A DNA stretch of 25,397 nt, from the NCBI GenBank assembly GCA_004335835.1, contig RWJK01000710.1:3002-28398 (forward strand), in the 5' to 3' direction. The stretch comes from Scenedesmus sp. ARA3. Its lineage: Eukaryota > Chlorophyta > Chlorophyceae > Sphaeropleales > Scenedesmaceae. Positions 1 to 12,706 of the stretch are shown here, piece by piece. Numbering within the stretch: the first letter of the stretch is position 1; each line of letters starts with the position of its first letter. The translations under genes and the position numbers were made by a program. The notes beneath the pieces are model-generated. The model saw only the letters and a program-made list of their open reading frames with translations. It searched no databases and had not been told where the DNA came from.

Positions 1-253
1 CACGTGTAGGCGCCCCAGACCGCAAAAAAGGCCTGACCCGCTTAAACGTCATAACATCAGCATGTTTAGGGTGCACATCAGCAACTGTTATGTGGAGTGA
101 ATGCTTCCAGACAACAAGAACCAGGAGTGCCTGACCGACCTTGTACTCGGATGCTGCAGTGTGCTGCTTTGGGAGCTTGCCCTTCGCCTGCAGCGAGGCA
201 ACCAGCTCGCCATGCACCCACTTCTCCCAATTTGCCTGCCTGTTTCTGGCCAT
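1..253 (-). CDS. Partial open frame at left edge, unknown product
   Basis: An open frame begins with ATG at 253 and runs off the left edge without a stop, giving 84 codons. It starts MARNRQANWEKWVHGELV and is fairly rich in Lys, Val and His, unlike the Cys/Leu shadow frames common here. The same frame stays open upstream to about 470 but reads less like protein there, so the ATG at 253 is only the most convenient start. A second minus frame (527 to 78) is also open and cannot be excluded. I recognise no family. It could be the 5' part of a gene, an internal exon or a transposon remnant. Confidence 0.3.
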   Translation of the reverse strand, partial: MARNRQANWEKWVHGELVASLQAKGKLPKQHTAASEYKVGQALLVLVVWKHSLHITVADVHPKHADVMTFKRVRPFLRSGAPTR

Positions 254-985
254 TTTGAAACTGCTGCAGGTGCAGGTGCAGGTGCTGCTGCTTTTGCAGT
301 TCCGAGATGCTAGCGGTTTGGCCTCTTGATGGACCAAGCACCAGCTGGTGGGTCTGCTGACCAAGTCTGCACACAGCAGTGACAGCCAACAAGTTGCTGA
401 TCTCTTCCTGAGTAGGACACCAACAACCCACACCCCAAAGGTTTTTAATTGAGGTAGCTGCAGCTGAGTTCAGATGGTGCAACAGGCTGGGGTGGCTGGT
501 GCTGCACCAGTAGGGCAGCAGGGCCACTGGCGCTGCTGTTGCCTACCTTGACTGCAAAGCTACTGCTTAGCAAGCAGAGTACTGCAGCTGCCAGTGCATG
601 CCTGTGAATACCTAAAGCTTCATACGCATATTACATGTGCACACGCGAGGAACCGGTCTATATCTTGTCGATGCCGAGATGCTCGCCGTGGTGCTGCTCT
701 CTACACGTTCTCGTCTGCATAACAGCAGCAGCCGATGCTTAGCAACCAGAATACATCGCACGCTCTGTTTCCAGCACCGCCAGCACCACGAAGCACCTGA
801 CGATGTTCAGGGTCTTGTGTGAAGTGAATGTGCACAGTTCACACCGGTGCACAGTTGCAAACGTAGCACCACCACAGCCTGGTCCAGCCTGATGTGATGT
901 GCATACATTTGTGCTGCCTTGCGCAATGGCAGGCCCCCAAACCGCTCATGCTAGTGGTGATCGTCACTAGCCACCAACATGCCCA

Positions 986-990
986 TTACA
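986..990 (-). terminator. Candidate TGTAA polyadenylation signal for gene 1
   Basis: TTACA on the plus strand reads TGTAA on the minus strand, the usual green-algal polyadenylation signal. It lies about 280 bases downstream of the stop at 1270. A five-base motif is weak evidence on its own. Confidence 0.35.
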
Positions 991-1033
991 ACTGCTGACA
1001 TGCGAGCCGCACTCTTGCAGTGCGGCGGCATAC

Positions 1034-1097
1034 GCATGCTGGGGGCCTCACACCATCCTTGTTCAGCATGCTGGGGGCCTCGCACCATCCTTGTTCA
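1034..1097. repeat. 32-bp tandem repeat, two copies
   Basis: Two adjacent 32-base copies, 1034-1065 and 1066-1097, each begin GCATGCTGGGGGCCTC and differ at one base (A or G). They lie in noncoding DNA downstream of the coiled-coil gene. Confidence 0.85.
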
Positions 1098-1269
1098 GGA
1101 TCCAGCCACTCCTCGACTCTCATCTCAAGCCTCACGCCACCCACAATCCCAAAGGTGCTTGGCCCCACGCTTGTCCTAGCAAAGCAACCAGCTTCCACTC
1201 TGTGCTTCCTCTGCGCCCGTCACCACGCATCACAGCGGCAGGGGCGCTTGGCTTGCTGACACAGCCGCA

Positions 1270-2089
1270 TCACTTCCTCACGTAGTTGGCCCCGCAGCCC
1301 AGCATGTCTGCAAACCAGCCCGTGCCGCCACCCCCTGCAGCTCCGCCAGCGCCGCCCTGCTGCTGCCGCGCACGCGCCCCGCCAATAGCCACAGGGTCCG
1401 CCATCATCTGCACCTGCCAGCCGAGGTCCTTCACCTGCAGCAGCGCAAGCAGCAAAGACAGCACACAGACTGAGGCAACACATAGTGGGAAACATAGGCG
1501 TTTGCAGATCACTGGGCGGGTAGCCGCAGCGCCAACCGGAAGGCAAGGAGCAAGCCACTGCCGCCGCTTCCGCCCATGCAGAACGCTGTCAACAGTAAGA
1601 AGGCTTTTCTAGCCCGCTACGAGGCAGTTTCAGCACCACCCAGCAAGCACAGAGCAAGCCACTGCCTGGCATGTCCTGCATGCTACGCACGCAGTATATC
1701 CTACAACAGGAACCGCGGCCCAGGATCACATCACCACACACATGCGCTGTCATCAGGAGAAAAAGCAACAACCCACCTGCTTCTCAGCATCAGCCAGCCG
1801 CCGCTTGAGCCCATCCAGCTCTCCCTCCGCTGCCGCAGCGCGCCGCGTCTGCACAGCAGCAGCCAGCTCAGCCTCATCAGCTCGCCGCAGCAGCGCCTCC
1901 ATCTCGCCAGCAGCCACCACAGTACAGCCAGGCGGCAGCACCACACGCTCGTCACTTGTTGCTGTACCAGCACGGCCCCTGGGCCTGGCAGTACTGCCTG
2001 CTGCGCCATGCTCAGCAGCAGCAGCATCACCAACGAAGTCAGCAGCATCCTCAGCACCCCACCCGGCTTCGCCCCAGCCGTCAGCCTCC

Positions 2090-2135
<46 letters not shown>

Positions 2136-5100
2136 AGTCAGCGTCCTCCTGCAGCTCTGTGCTGGGCCGGCTGCTGGCACCGCCATGCGTGTGCGTGTCG
2201 ACGTCCTTTGCTCGCGCCTCTGCTGCTTCAGCCAGGGCCAGCGTGAGCTCTATCTTGGCCTGCTCCGCCATCGCTGCGCGCTGCTGCGCGGCCTCGGCAC
2301 GCTCTAGTGCCTGGCCAGCAGCAGTGGCGACAACAGCAGGAAACAACAAAATGTTGCAGAAGATACTACAACCGCCATCGGTGTGTGGCATCTGCGCGTT
2401 TTCACAGCATGCACTCCCGGCCATGGACACAGGACAAGGTCCATGTACGCCCTCTGCCAGGCATGTGCTGCTGGCTGGCTATACCTGCTACCTCAGCCAC
2501 ACAGGAGAGCCGCGAGCCGTAACCAAGCCCGCCTACGAGAACAACAAAAACACCCACGCAGACTCACCTGCTGTATCTGCTGCTGTGCTGCTGCCACCTG
2601 CCGTGCTGCCTCCTCTTCCCGTGCCGCCACTGCTGCAGCCACCATGCGGTCGATGTCAGCCTGGCGCGCTGCTTCGTCCGCTGCTGCTGCTGACTGGCCA
2701 GCCCGCTCCGCCTCCAACTGTGCTTCCAGCGTTGCCGCTTTGGCTGCTGCTGCAGCCGCAGCAGTCACCTGCACGCAGCGGCAATCATAACAAGCAGCGA
2801 TGGGTTGAAAGCGGAGGAAAATCAGCGCAGCAGCCCTGACCTGCTTGACACACCAGCTTGGCATTGCTGACTGATGCAGCCGGCTGCATCAACTTTCCAG
2901 CAATAAGCCAGGCATCTTACAACACCACGACATGCACTTGCTGCCCACACTGCTCTCCTTGCAAACATACTGCACACGAAGCATCAAAAAATAGCGACAG
3001 TCACTTCAAGCAGAAGTTGTTGGGTGATGCCGTAACACTGTGGCGCGCTCGCTACAGTAGCACCTGCGCACCCCGCCAAACAGCAACACACCCCACCTGT
3101 GCAGCCAGCTGCTCTTTGAGCCTGGCACTGCCCTGCTGCGCCTCCCCCAGCTGCCGCTGCAGCTCCTCAGCTTGGCGCTGCGCCGCAGCCAGCGCTGCTG
3201 CCGAGGCCTCTGACTGCGCTGCTGCATCAGAGACTTGCTGCTGCCAGCCCGCCAGCTCTGAACGCGCCTGCGCGTGCATGGAGATGCAATTTATTTGTTA
3301 TTTATGCCCAAGCAAAGCGCACTGCACACTGTTACAGCTTTGAGTGCGTAGCGAAGATCAGCATGCTGTGACACAATGGCTTGCTGCGATTTGAAGGCTG
3401 CCTGTACATGACGGCAGTGCCGCAACTTGCTGCAAAACTGCACATGAGCAACACAGCAACAGCAGCAGCACATGCAAGCCCCAAACGCACCTGCTCCAGA
3501 TCCCCTTTCAGCTGCTCCTCATGCGCTTTGAATGTCTTGTTCAGCGCCACAAAGCGCTTCGTGCGCTCCGCAGCATCAGCTTGCAGCTTCTCAGCAGCAG
3601 CAGCAGCCGCCGCAGCCTCCGCAGCCGCAGCGTCGCGCTCGGCAGCAGCAGCCGCAGCAGCAGCCTGCGCTGCTGCGAGCTGCTCCTGCACCTGCTGCAA
3701 CTGCTGCTGCGCCTGCACAGCTGCCGCCTGGCCGCCTTCCGCTGCAGCCAGCTGCTGCTGTGCAGCCTGCAGCTCATCCCGCAGCTGCTGTGCCTCTGCC
3801 TCCAGCTGCTGAGTGACCTCCTGCCGTGCTGCTGCTACAGCCGCCTCAAGCGCTGCTGCAGCTTCCAGCGAAGCCTGCTCAGCTGCCTGCGCTACCTTGG
3901 ACTGCAGCAACGCCTCGAATTCCTGTTTGTCCGATGTGTGCTGCTGCTGCAGCTGTGCCAGCTGCTGCAGTTTGTCCTGCTGCTCATCCTGCAGTGCTTC
4001 AAGCTGGTGCTGCAACGCTGCTGCCTCGCCTCGTGCGGCTGCAAGTGAGGCTTCTGCTGCCTCCAGCTGCTGCTGCAGCTGCTGTGCTTCTGAGGTGGCT
4101 TGTGCTGCTGCCGCCTCTGCAGCTGCTGCACGTGCAACTGCTGCTGCCACTTGTGATGAAGCAGACTGCACCTTGGATACAGCCTGCAGGACAAACGAGG
4201 TGATACAGCTTGGTGTCAAGGCAAGTGGGTGACATGCAAGCGAGGGAAATGGTGACCAGAGGTAGTACAGGCGCACAAGCACCTGCAGCAACACAAATGC
4301 AAGGCTAGAGACAGCAGGATTGCTAAGCAAAGCGTTGCTCGCAGGAGGTGCGAGGCTCACACCCGACATATTCACGCTTAGGTGACCGTCAACAGTTCAC
4401 TGCTGCTGCTAACAAAACTGTCCTGCAAGGCCTTTGCCACTCCACTGCTGATTCAACGCACTGCCGTCCCACAGTGCAACGCGCTGCACAGCTGCACCCC
4501 ACGCGCACCTGAGCCACTTCTGCTGCAGCGCCATCCCTCAACGCTGCCAGCTCAGCCGCCCTGCTAGCAGCCGCCTGCTGCGCCTGCTGCTGCAGCTCCT
4601 CCGCACTTGACTGTGCCTGCTGCAGCTGCTGCTGCAGCTCTGCCACTTGCCCTGCTCTCTCATCCAGCAACTGTTGCAGCTCCTGGCATTCACCCTCCCT
4701 GTCTTTGATCAGCCCTTGCAGGCCGCTGCACTCAGCATTTCGCTCCGCCAGCTGCTGCTGCAGCTGCTCGCACTCCTCTCGCTGCTCGGCAAGCTGCTGC
4801 TGCAGCTGCTCACATGCTGCTTGCTGCTGCTGCAGCATCTGCGCTTCAAATTCCAGTCCATCCTGTCCCTGCTGCTGCTGCTGCAGATCCGCTGATACCT
4901 GCAACTGCAGCACTTGCTGCCGCTGCTGCTCCAGCTCTTGCCTAGCAGCAGCCAGTGCAGCTTCCAGGTCAGCAGCTGCTGCTGCCTGCTGTTCTGCCTG
5001 CTGCTGCTGCTCCTGTGCGGCCGCCTCTGCTGCTGCCAGCGCTGCCTGCACCAACTCCAACTCAGCCCTAGCTGCTGCCAGATCCGCTGCCAGTGCTGCT

Positions 5101-8100
5101 GCTGCTGCTGCATCACTGCCATCAGCTGGCTCTTCTGCTGGCTGAAGCTCCTCCGAGATCTGCTTGCCGCCCTTCTTTTTCTTCTTGCGGCCCTGTTTGC
5201 CTGCAGCGCTGGACGACATGCTGCTGCTGCTGTTACTTCTACCAGCCAGATCCATGCTATCGCCGGCTGCAGCAGCAGCATCTGCTACAGGAGCGGCAGC
5301 AGCAGCTGCGAGCAGCTCGGGCAGGATCTGGCCCTGCAGAGAGTCCAGCACAGATTCAAACTGCTCCCGCTGCTGGTGCGACACGCAGCTGGACGCTTCT
5401 AGGTCCTCCAGTGCTGGGTGCAGCGCGGACGCAGCAGCAGCCCACTTTGCCAGGTGCTGCTGGATGGCGTGTAGCTGAGTGGCTGCTGCTGCTGCATGCT
5501 TCTCTGCTGCTGTGTCATCAGCACGATGCTGCTGCTGCTGCAGCTGCTCCAGGAGCTGCTGCTCCTTGGCATCCCAATCTTGCTGCTGCTGGTGCAGCTG
5601 CTGCTGCAGCTCCGCCAGCTGCTGCTGCGCCTCTGCAGCGGATGCCTCTGCTGCTGCAGCTGCATCCGCCTGCAGCTGCTGCTGCTGCTGAGCATGCTCC
5701 AGCTGCGCATGTGCACGCTGCAGCTGATTGTGTGCTAGCTGCCACTCCTGCTGAGCCTCTTCCAAGGTTTCTGCTTGCTGCTGCAGCTGCTGCCCCAGCG
5801 ACTGCAACTCTTCCTCTGCTGCTGCTGCTGCTGCTGCAGCAGCAGAATGTACGGCATCATCTGCTGCAGGTGGCTGACTGGCTGGACCCTGCCGCTGCTG
5901 CTGCTCCTCAAGCTGTTTGACACGCAGCTGCTCCTGCTCAAGGGCTGCTTGCAGCGCTGCTGCCAGCTGCTGCTGCTCTGCCAGCTGCTGCTCAGACTGT
6001 TCACACTGCTGCGTCAACTGCTGCTGCTCTTCAGCAGCAGCCTTTTGTTGCTGCTGCAGTTGCTGCTGCAGTTCCGCCAGCTGCTGTTTGTACTGCTCTT
6101 CCAGGTGCTCCCGCTCCTGCTCAGACAGCGCAACACCACCGGCAGCTGTTGTGTCTGCAGCGCCATCCCTCTGCAGCTGCTGCTGCAGCTCAGCCACTTG
6201 CGCAGTAGCTTCCTGCAGCTGCTGCTGCAGCTCTGAGCCCTTCTTCAGCTGCTTCCTGGCACGCGCCTCCCAGGTGGCTGTAGTGGCCTGCGCTGCCTCC
6301 AGCTGCTGCTGCAGCTGACTCAGCTGCTCCTGCAAGGCAGCCACTTCGGCTGCTGCTGCTGCACTGGCTGCTGCGCTGCTGACAATGTCCTGCAAGGCAG
6401 GAGCACCTTCACTTTGCTGCTGCTGCTGCTGCTCATCCTGCAGTGCCTTGAGCTGCTGCTGCAGCTCCTGCGCTTTGCTTTTGGCTTTCAGAGCCCGGCT
6501 CTCCCACAGCTGTGCAGCAGCCGTGGCTGCTTCCAGCTGCTGCTGCAGATCTGCTGAAACCTCAACAGCAGGAGCCTGCTGCTGCTGTTGGCTTGTTGCT
6601 TGCTCCAGCTGCTGCTGCAACTCCTGAAGTTGCTGCGCTTGCTGCTGGATCTGCTGCTGCAGCTGCTGCTGCGCCTGGTCTTTGCCTGTTTGAGCAGCAT
6701 TCAGCTGCTGCTGCAGCATCAGGACCTGCATGGCGGGGCAGAGGCGGCAGCAGGAGCAAGCCCATGACATCAGGTGCACATGTGTTGCTGTCAGATGGAG
6801 AGACGCCACACTCCAACAGTGTGCTGTGTCCCACTTAGGGAGGCAGGCTGGCACACTGCGCGGTACACGTGGCCAGTCCAAGCTCCAAGCATTGGGGGTG
6901 CGAGTGTTGAAAACAAGATGCCAACAATGTCAGACGCCTGCTGCCATGTCACAGGGCCCTCTTCAAACCGCAATTGCTGCACGTGAGGCAGTCATTCACC
7001 CAACAGCACCACTCCTGCTACTACCTCTGTTGTCGTCTCAAGTGTCAGCATGCAGTGCATCCGACATGCAGGCCTTTCGACGCATTCTGAAGCCCCACCT
7101 GCTGCTCTGCCGCCTGGCGCGCCTCCTTGTGTGCATCCAGCTCACCCTCTGTTGCTGCTGTAAAAGTCCACAACATGCAGCGCATCCAGCAACCAAGCCG
7201 TCTCACCAAAACCTGAGCCCACCTGCTGCTCTGCCGCCTGGCGCGCCTCCTTGTGTGCATCCAGCTCATCCTGTGCGTCCTGCAGCTCCCCCAGCGCCTC
7301 CGCTGCCGCCTCCTCAACCTTTGCCAGCCTTGCTTTAAGCGCTGCGTTTTCCTTTGCCAGGCTGCTGGATGTGGCGGTGGCGGTGGTGCTGCTGCTGCTC
7401 AGGCGGGCTTTTGCGGCTGCCAGGGCTGCTGTGGGCGAGCCCAGCAGCTTGAGGGGGCCCTGCAGGACAGGAGGGGACAAAGAAGGCTCAGATAGTGGAG
7501 AGTGGAGCAAAGCAAAATTTTGTGCATCACAACACTGTGAAATCACGGGCAGGCATGCCGCGCTTACAAACAGCTGCTATTGCAGCCAGGAGCAAATGTG
7601 TTGAGGGACTGGTAGCTCCATGTTGTGTGCAGTTGTGAGTCTGCAGCAGCAACCGCCGCCAACTGCTACGCACCTCATCTCCTGCAGGCTCCAGCGGTAT
7701 GCTGGCAAAGCCATCTGCATCAAATGCCTCCCCTGAAGCCGAAGAAGACTGCGGAGATCCTGCTGCTGCTGGCACTGCCCCTTGCTGTGCATGCTTCCTG
7801 GCAGCGCCGCTTGGAGATGCTGTTGCTGCTCTAGCTGCAGTCCCAGCTGGCTGTGTGCCTGGCTCAATGGTGAGCACGCTGGTGGCTAAGTTGCTGAGCT
7901 GGTCGGTGAATTGATGCCTTGCTTGCTCCTGCGTGTGTCACAGGGCATCAATCAAGAGTATCAGCACTTGCAGGAAGCAGCTGCAAGCACAGCAGGGCAA
8001 TGAACAGCAAGGCACCATGAGAACACGCGCAGGTGCAGCCAGCAGCATGTACTTACGAGGTGTCCATCCAGACCGACTGCTCGAACTACATCCGTCGCTT

Positions 8101-8158
8101 GTTCAGCTGCTGCCTGCAGGCTTTGCGTAAGCGTGCTGATGTTGGTTAACCAGGCCAT
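1270..8158 (-). CDS. Large Gln/Ala-rich coiled-coil protein, golgin/tether-like, 10 exons
   Basis: Exons: 8158-8057, 7928-7674, 7459-7223, 7146-7099, 6725-4509, 4183-3491, 3267-3097, 2768-2568, 2310-1777, 1434-1270. They join in one frame to 1540 residues. The start MAWLTNISTLTQSLQAAA precedes about 55 residues with amphipathic, Ser/Thr-rich character, somewhat like lipid-packing sensor segments of golgins. Residues from about 120 to 1310 are almost continuous heptad-like coiled coil rich in Gln, Ala, Glu and Leu. A basic GRKKKKKGGKQ patch near 5180 sits in a short non-coil break. Exon 9 carries a 14-residue poly-Ala tract followed by an acidic Trp/Gly stretch (DGWGEAGWG). The C-terminus is Gly-rich and ends WFADMLGCGANYVRK. 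No GRIP domain or C-terminal membrane anchor was seen. All nine introns are phase 0. A Golgi or vesicle tether is my best guess; a centrosomal, ciliary or other scaffold is equally possible. Confidence 0.8.
2091..2135. repeat. (CTG)15 microsatellite coding for poly-Ala
   Basis: Fifteen uninterrupted CTG units on the plus strand. On the minus strand they fall inside exon 9 of the coiled-coil gene and are read in the GCA frame, giving the poly-Ala run. The length is likely to vary between strains. Confidence 0.95.
7094..7268 (-). repeat. 51-nt direct repeat: duplicated exon end with its splice donor
   Basis: Positions 7094-7144 and 7218-7268 are identical over 51 bases. On the minus strand the 7218-7268 copy is the last 45 bases of exon 3, its GT donor and the next base. 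The 7094-7144 copy forms nearly all of 48-base exon 4 plus its donor. Both encode ELDAHKEARQAAEQQ. The 76-base intron 3 lies mostly between them. Confidence 0.9.
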
Positions 8159-9997
8159 CTCGTGTTAAAGCTAGAGCATTCAGCTCGTATGCACGAACAA
8201 GACTGCACACTACGATCAACTCAGCATGCAATCATCAGCATGTCGTTGCTGCTACCATGTGGACAGGTGTCACTGTGAAGCTGATAGCCGTGTTGCTCAG
8301 GACAGGCCATGAGACGACCTCTGCTGAGTTCGTGAGGCCCGGAGCGCAGCAACGGCTGTAACATACACCACTGAAGAAAGTTCCCAGCTGATGGCCAGCT
8401 AACAGTGTCACTAGGGCTTGGGTGGTTACAGACCTGGCACTGCCAGGCAGGGCTGAAAGCCCAGTGCAAAACAACAGCTCGTGAACACAAATTTGCAACA
8501 CCAGATGATGGTGCCTCATGCCTGCACGTATGCATGGTAGACAGCAGCCATGCACAGTCACTGTCAACCGTTGACAGTGTCATGCCAGATGCTGGCAGCA
8601 GCAAAACATCACAGTGTTGGTTGTAACAGGGTTTGAAACATCATCATGAACTTGAATGCCGCGCAGCACTGCTTGACTGCGGCCTCGTGGACCTGCCATC
8701 AAGCTGCCAGCCTGGCAATTGTGTGCTGATTTGTAGCAGTAGGATCCAGCTACACCAGCCAACACACATGATGCAAGGCGGCACGCAGGCTGCACACAAA
8801 CAAGAGCTTGGACAGTGCATGTTCATGTCACTGCAAGACCCTGCACACAACATGCTGACAAATAATTTTTAAAAATGGTCTGCTTCCTGCACCACATCTA
8901 CTGAAAAGCCTTCCGCCCTGTACACTGGACATAACACGGCTGTTGTCACTGTCAGCAGGTGTGTGCAAGTTTGTTTCGTCAATGATGCATCGCAAGTAGT
9001 CTACACCATGCTGGGCATGTGCCCGATTCCGGTGCTGCTCAGCACCCAGCTGCAGCTTGCAAGCAGCAACACCCAATGTTGAGACATGGCTCCTGACACC
9101 ATGCACGCCTGCTGCAATGCTGGCAGCAGGTGTAATGACAATCATGTCACTGATGACACCGAAACCACCTGAATCCACACTTCAAATATACGCAGCAGAA
9201 TGGCCAACAGCAGATGAGATCAAAGGCAGGAAGCGTCACCACCACCCCACTGCCAACCCCAAACCTCACACTCGTGCAGGGCAACGCTAAAACTTACATC
9301 CAGACATGTGACTCAGCACGGCTTAGTGCCGCACCCCTCGCCATGAGCCACCGCCCGCAGGAGAGCATACACAACGTTCAACAAAGAACATACAGCGGCT
9401 TTTACAGTCTCAGTAGCCTTGCCAACCATCACGCCCCGTCCTCCCTGCTCTGCCTTTCGCGCACCGAACAGACACCTCTGAAGCCACAGCACTGCAGACT
9501 CGTCTCACAGCAGTACTGCTGAGGCCAGTACCGACAAGGAATGTAGCACAGAACGAGGAGGGCTTGCTTTAGTGACCTTGAACACCACGTTGTCCCGAGG
9601 ACCGCTAAAGCATCGCTCCTGGCATCACTTGCGCCTCCGCCACGTGAGGCAGGGGATTATGCTGGAGGAGTGAGCTGTGCTTTGCCCTGCACACACAACG
9701 CCACACAAAAACAACCTGATTGGTTGCAGTGTATAAACCTATGCGCATGCATACAATGCCAGCCACAGGTGACACTGAGAGCCACTGAGAGACACCAAGA
9801 GGCTTCACTGCGGACACTAGCAATGAAGCTCAGCATTGCAGAGGACGCGAACTGTACAGTGCAGAGCTTCTCGTTCACATTGAGCAAGAGCGCAAGCTGC
9901 TGCCGGTTTCTACTCCGGAACCGATCATACAAGTACACGGCGGCTGTTCAAACGCAAGCACTCCGACAGACAAGTACAGACAGGCTGTCACCATTCC
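8159..9997. other. Intergenic: 5' flank of gene 1 and probable 3' flank of gene 2
   Basis: No gene is supported. The left part is the upstream region of the coiled-coil gene and carries a 21-base palindrome. The right part should hold the 3' untranslated region of the type I membrane protein gene. The nearest minus-strand TGTAA downstream of that stop is at 9402-9406, about 590 bases away. A minus open frame at 8828-9178 and a plus frame at 9057-9290 overlap each other antisense and show no recognisable motif. Confidence 0.5.
8559..8579. promoter_or_regulatory. 21-bp perfect palindrome upstream of gene 1
   Basis: Two 10-base arms, CACTGTCAAC and GTTGACAGTG, flank a single C. The element sits about 400 bases upstream of the start codon of the coiled-coil gene. 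It could be a dimeric transcription-factor site. Function is inferred from symmetry only. Confidence 0.3.
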
Positions 9998-12646
9998 TCA
10001 CATCCCACCTGTTTCCCTGAGTGACTGTGCGTGTCTCTCCAGCCTGCTCATGCCGGCAGTGGCACCAGGCTGCCGCTGACTCAGCCGCCCGCCAGGCACC
10101 GGCCGCACCCCGACCCCATCATCAAACACGCTGCCCCGCACATACGCATGCCTGTGCTTTCCGGCGCGCGCCAGCCGCACGCACAGGCACATGACCGCCC
10201 CCAGCAGCACAGCACCCAGCACGGCAATGATCACCACCATGGAGACCTTTGCAGACTTGCTCTGGGGGCCAAACATGTTTCCAAGGCCAAGCCAGCCCCC
10301 TGAGCTGCCTGATGCTGCTTGCGCAAGTGCGTCTGGCTGCACTTCGAGCACGTAGGGCTCCCTGAAAGGCTCGATGGCAGGCATGGCAAGCATGCCAACG
10401 GTGCTCCTGTCCACCTCGCCTAGGGTGAGCAGGCCGCCACTGACAATCTTTGCGCACAGCGCAAGCAGCAGGGGCAGTGGTGCGGCAGGTGTGATGGGGT
10501 CAGCGCTCCAGTGTACAAGAAGCATGACATTGGATGGAGAGATTGTTGATTAATTGCTGCCATGGCATGCTTGGCATGGTGCGCTAAGGTGCGCCCTTGG
10601 TGCTGCACAGCCTGCGAAGGTGAGAGTGTGCATGGCAGCATGTACCAGCTGTCACGAGTCTTGCCAACAGCAAAAAAAAGCACCAGCAGGTATAGCAGCA
10701 AGATGCACTGTTCCGTCTACTCTGCAGGCTGCAGCAGCAGGCAACAGCAGCATGGACCTTTCTGGTGATCAGCAGCAGCACGGCAGCCACCCACCTCGTA
10801 CGTCAGGTTGCAGCGCCTGTTGTGGAACAGCACGATGATGTTGTTGGGCACGTCAGCATGCAGCAGCGAGCCATTGCCGTTGAACATGTCGGCCAGCTTC
10901 TTTTGCCTGGTGGCAGCAGCGAAGAGGGCAGGCGGAAAGCATGCACAGCGGCAGCACACAGGGTTGCGTCAGGATACGCTGATGTCAGTGGCACTCTTTT
11001 CGCAGCAGGCAGGGTGGGCACAGCAGCGTGTGCATCTGCTGCTGACAACTGCGATACTGTAGAGTACAATTGGTACATGCTGCAGCACTTTCAAATGCTC
11101 ATCGTGCCCCTGCCTGCTCAACATGCGTCCCACACAGACACACCACTGCTGCTGGGGCACCCACCATTCAACAGGACTGGACACGAGGCCAGTTCCAACA
11201 TCAGCCTCCACGCCAGGTGGCAGCACCGGCTTGTCAGACTGCACCGGCTTTGCCTCAGCTGCCGCCTGCGCTGCTGCTGCCTCTGCCACTTCAGCTACTG
11301 CAGCGGGCAGGCCTTGCGGCCGGTCAGCAGTGAACACGGGAGGGTCAACAACTAGCTCCGGCTCCTTGCCTGCAGGCTTGCCTGCAGCAGCAGGTGCTGG
11401 CGCTGCTGCTGCCTTTGCTGGAGGTTCAATGAAGAACTGTGAGCGCGGGTCTGCCTCGGCTGCCTGCTGCGCTGCTGCTGGTGCTGGCCCTGCTCCTGCC
11501 TTTGCTGAGGAATCCGGCTGCTGGTGTGCTGCAGGCTGTGTTCCAGCAGCAGCTCCAGCAGCCCCTCCTGCCGGTGCTGGTGCTGTTGCTGCATTTGCTG
11601 GAGGATCGACAAAGAACTTTGCACGCGGATCTGGACCAGCTGGCTCCTGTTCTGCTACAGGCTGTGTTTTTGCAGCAGCTGCAGCAGCAGCCGCTTCTGC
11701 TGGTGCTTCTGCTGGTTTTGCTGCAGGACCATCGAAATACTTTGACCACGGATGTTCTTCAGCTGGCTGCTGTGCCTTCGCTGCTGGCTGCTGTGCCTGC
11801 GCTGCTGGCTGCTGTGCAACAATAGGCATGTCAGCGGGGTCCCTCGCCTTGGGTGCTGCTGCTGGTGTGGCTGGCGGCGGCACTGCAGCAGGCTGAGGCA
11901 CAGGCTGCTCAGCAGGAGCAGGTGCAGGCTCGCGCCCGCCACCAGCAGCTGAGGCCGACTGGTGTTTGTTGTACTGCAGCAGCCTCTTGCCCAGCCTGAT
12001 ATCCCCTGGCGCCAGCGGCTGCTGCATCTGCTGCTGACCTGGCGCAGCTGCCTCATCTGCTGCCTCATCTGCATCCAGCTGCATGTTGAAGTTGCGGTAG
12101 TTTTTGAGCAGCGCGACGAGCTCCTGCTGACGCATCAGCTGCGAGATGGGCAGGTTGGGATCTCTCCTTTGCACGTGCTCTAAGGCGCGCACCAGGCTGC
12201 CGATTGAGACAGTGCCCACGCCCTGCTGGCGCCAGCTGGTGAGGTTTGTGTTGTACAGTACCCACCTGGCGGCGCTGATGAGGCGCGTCCAGGCGGCTAG
12301 CTGGGCGCTGGTGGCTGCGGTGGCAGGTAATAAGGTGTTGCAGCGTGTTAGGGAAGGGATTGGCCAACCATGGCAGGCGGTGGTACAGCAGTGGAGTGTT
12401 TATGCAGGGAGAGCTGTGTGTGGGGTGCACTCATGACGCAGATTTTGGGGGGCTGCAGCTGGGCCAGCAGACAGGCATGTGGAACTGGCATCTGTACACT
12501 GCAACAGAAGCGCCAGTGGAGCCATGTGTGCTGGCTGCTGCAGTCCGCTGCTTACTTGAGTCCACGTAGCCCCTGTACTCCAGCCAGTTGCATGAAAAGC
12601 CAGGCAGCAGCGCGCTGGCATTGCGCATAGGGATTATGGACACCTG

Positions 12647-12706
<60 letters not shown>

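Larger units (their letters stand above)
254..1269. other. Stretch without a supported gene; probable 3' flank of gene 1
   Basis: No convincing exon was found on either strand. The stretch contains a two-copy 32-bp tandem repeat and TTACA motifs (TGTAA on the minus strand) at 631-635 and 986-990. The second lies about 280 bases past the stop of the coiled-coil gene, so the right part is probably its 3' untranslated region. The short open frames here have no protein-like character. Confidence 0.5.

Noticed and set aside
3521..6318. Many plus-strand open frames rich in Cys, Leu, Ala or Ser opposite the coiled-coil gene
   Set aside because: CAG/GCA-rich coding DNA gives CTG, TGC and GCT on the other strand, which has few stops in any frame. 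The minus frame has heptads and clean splice sites; the plus frames do not.
8828..9290. Overlapping antisense open frames between genes 1 and 2
   Set aside because: Neither has a motif, and they lie where long untranslated regions are expected.
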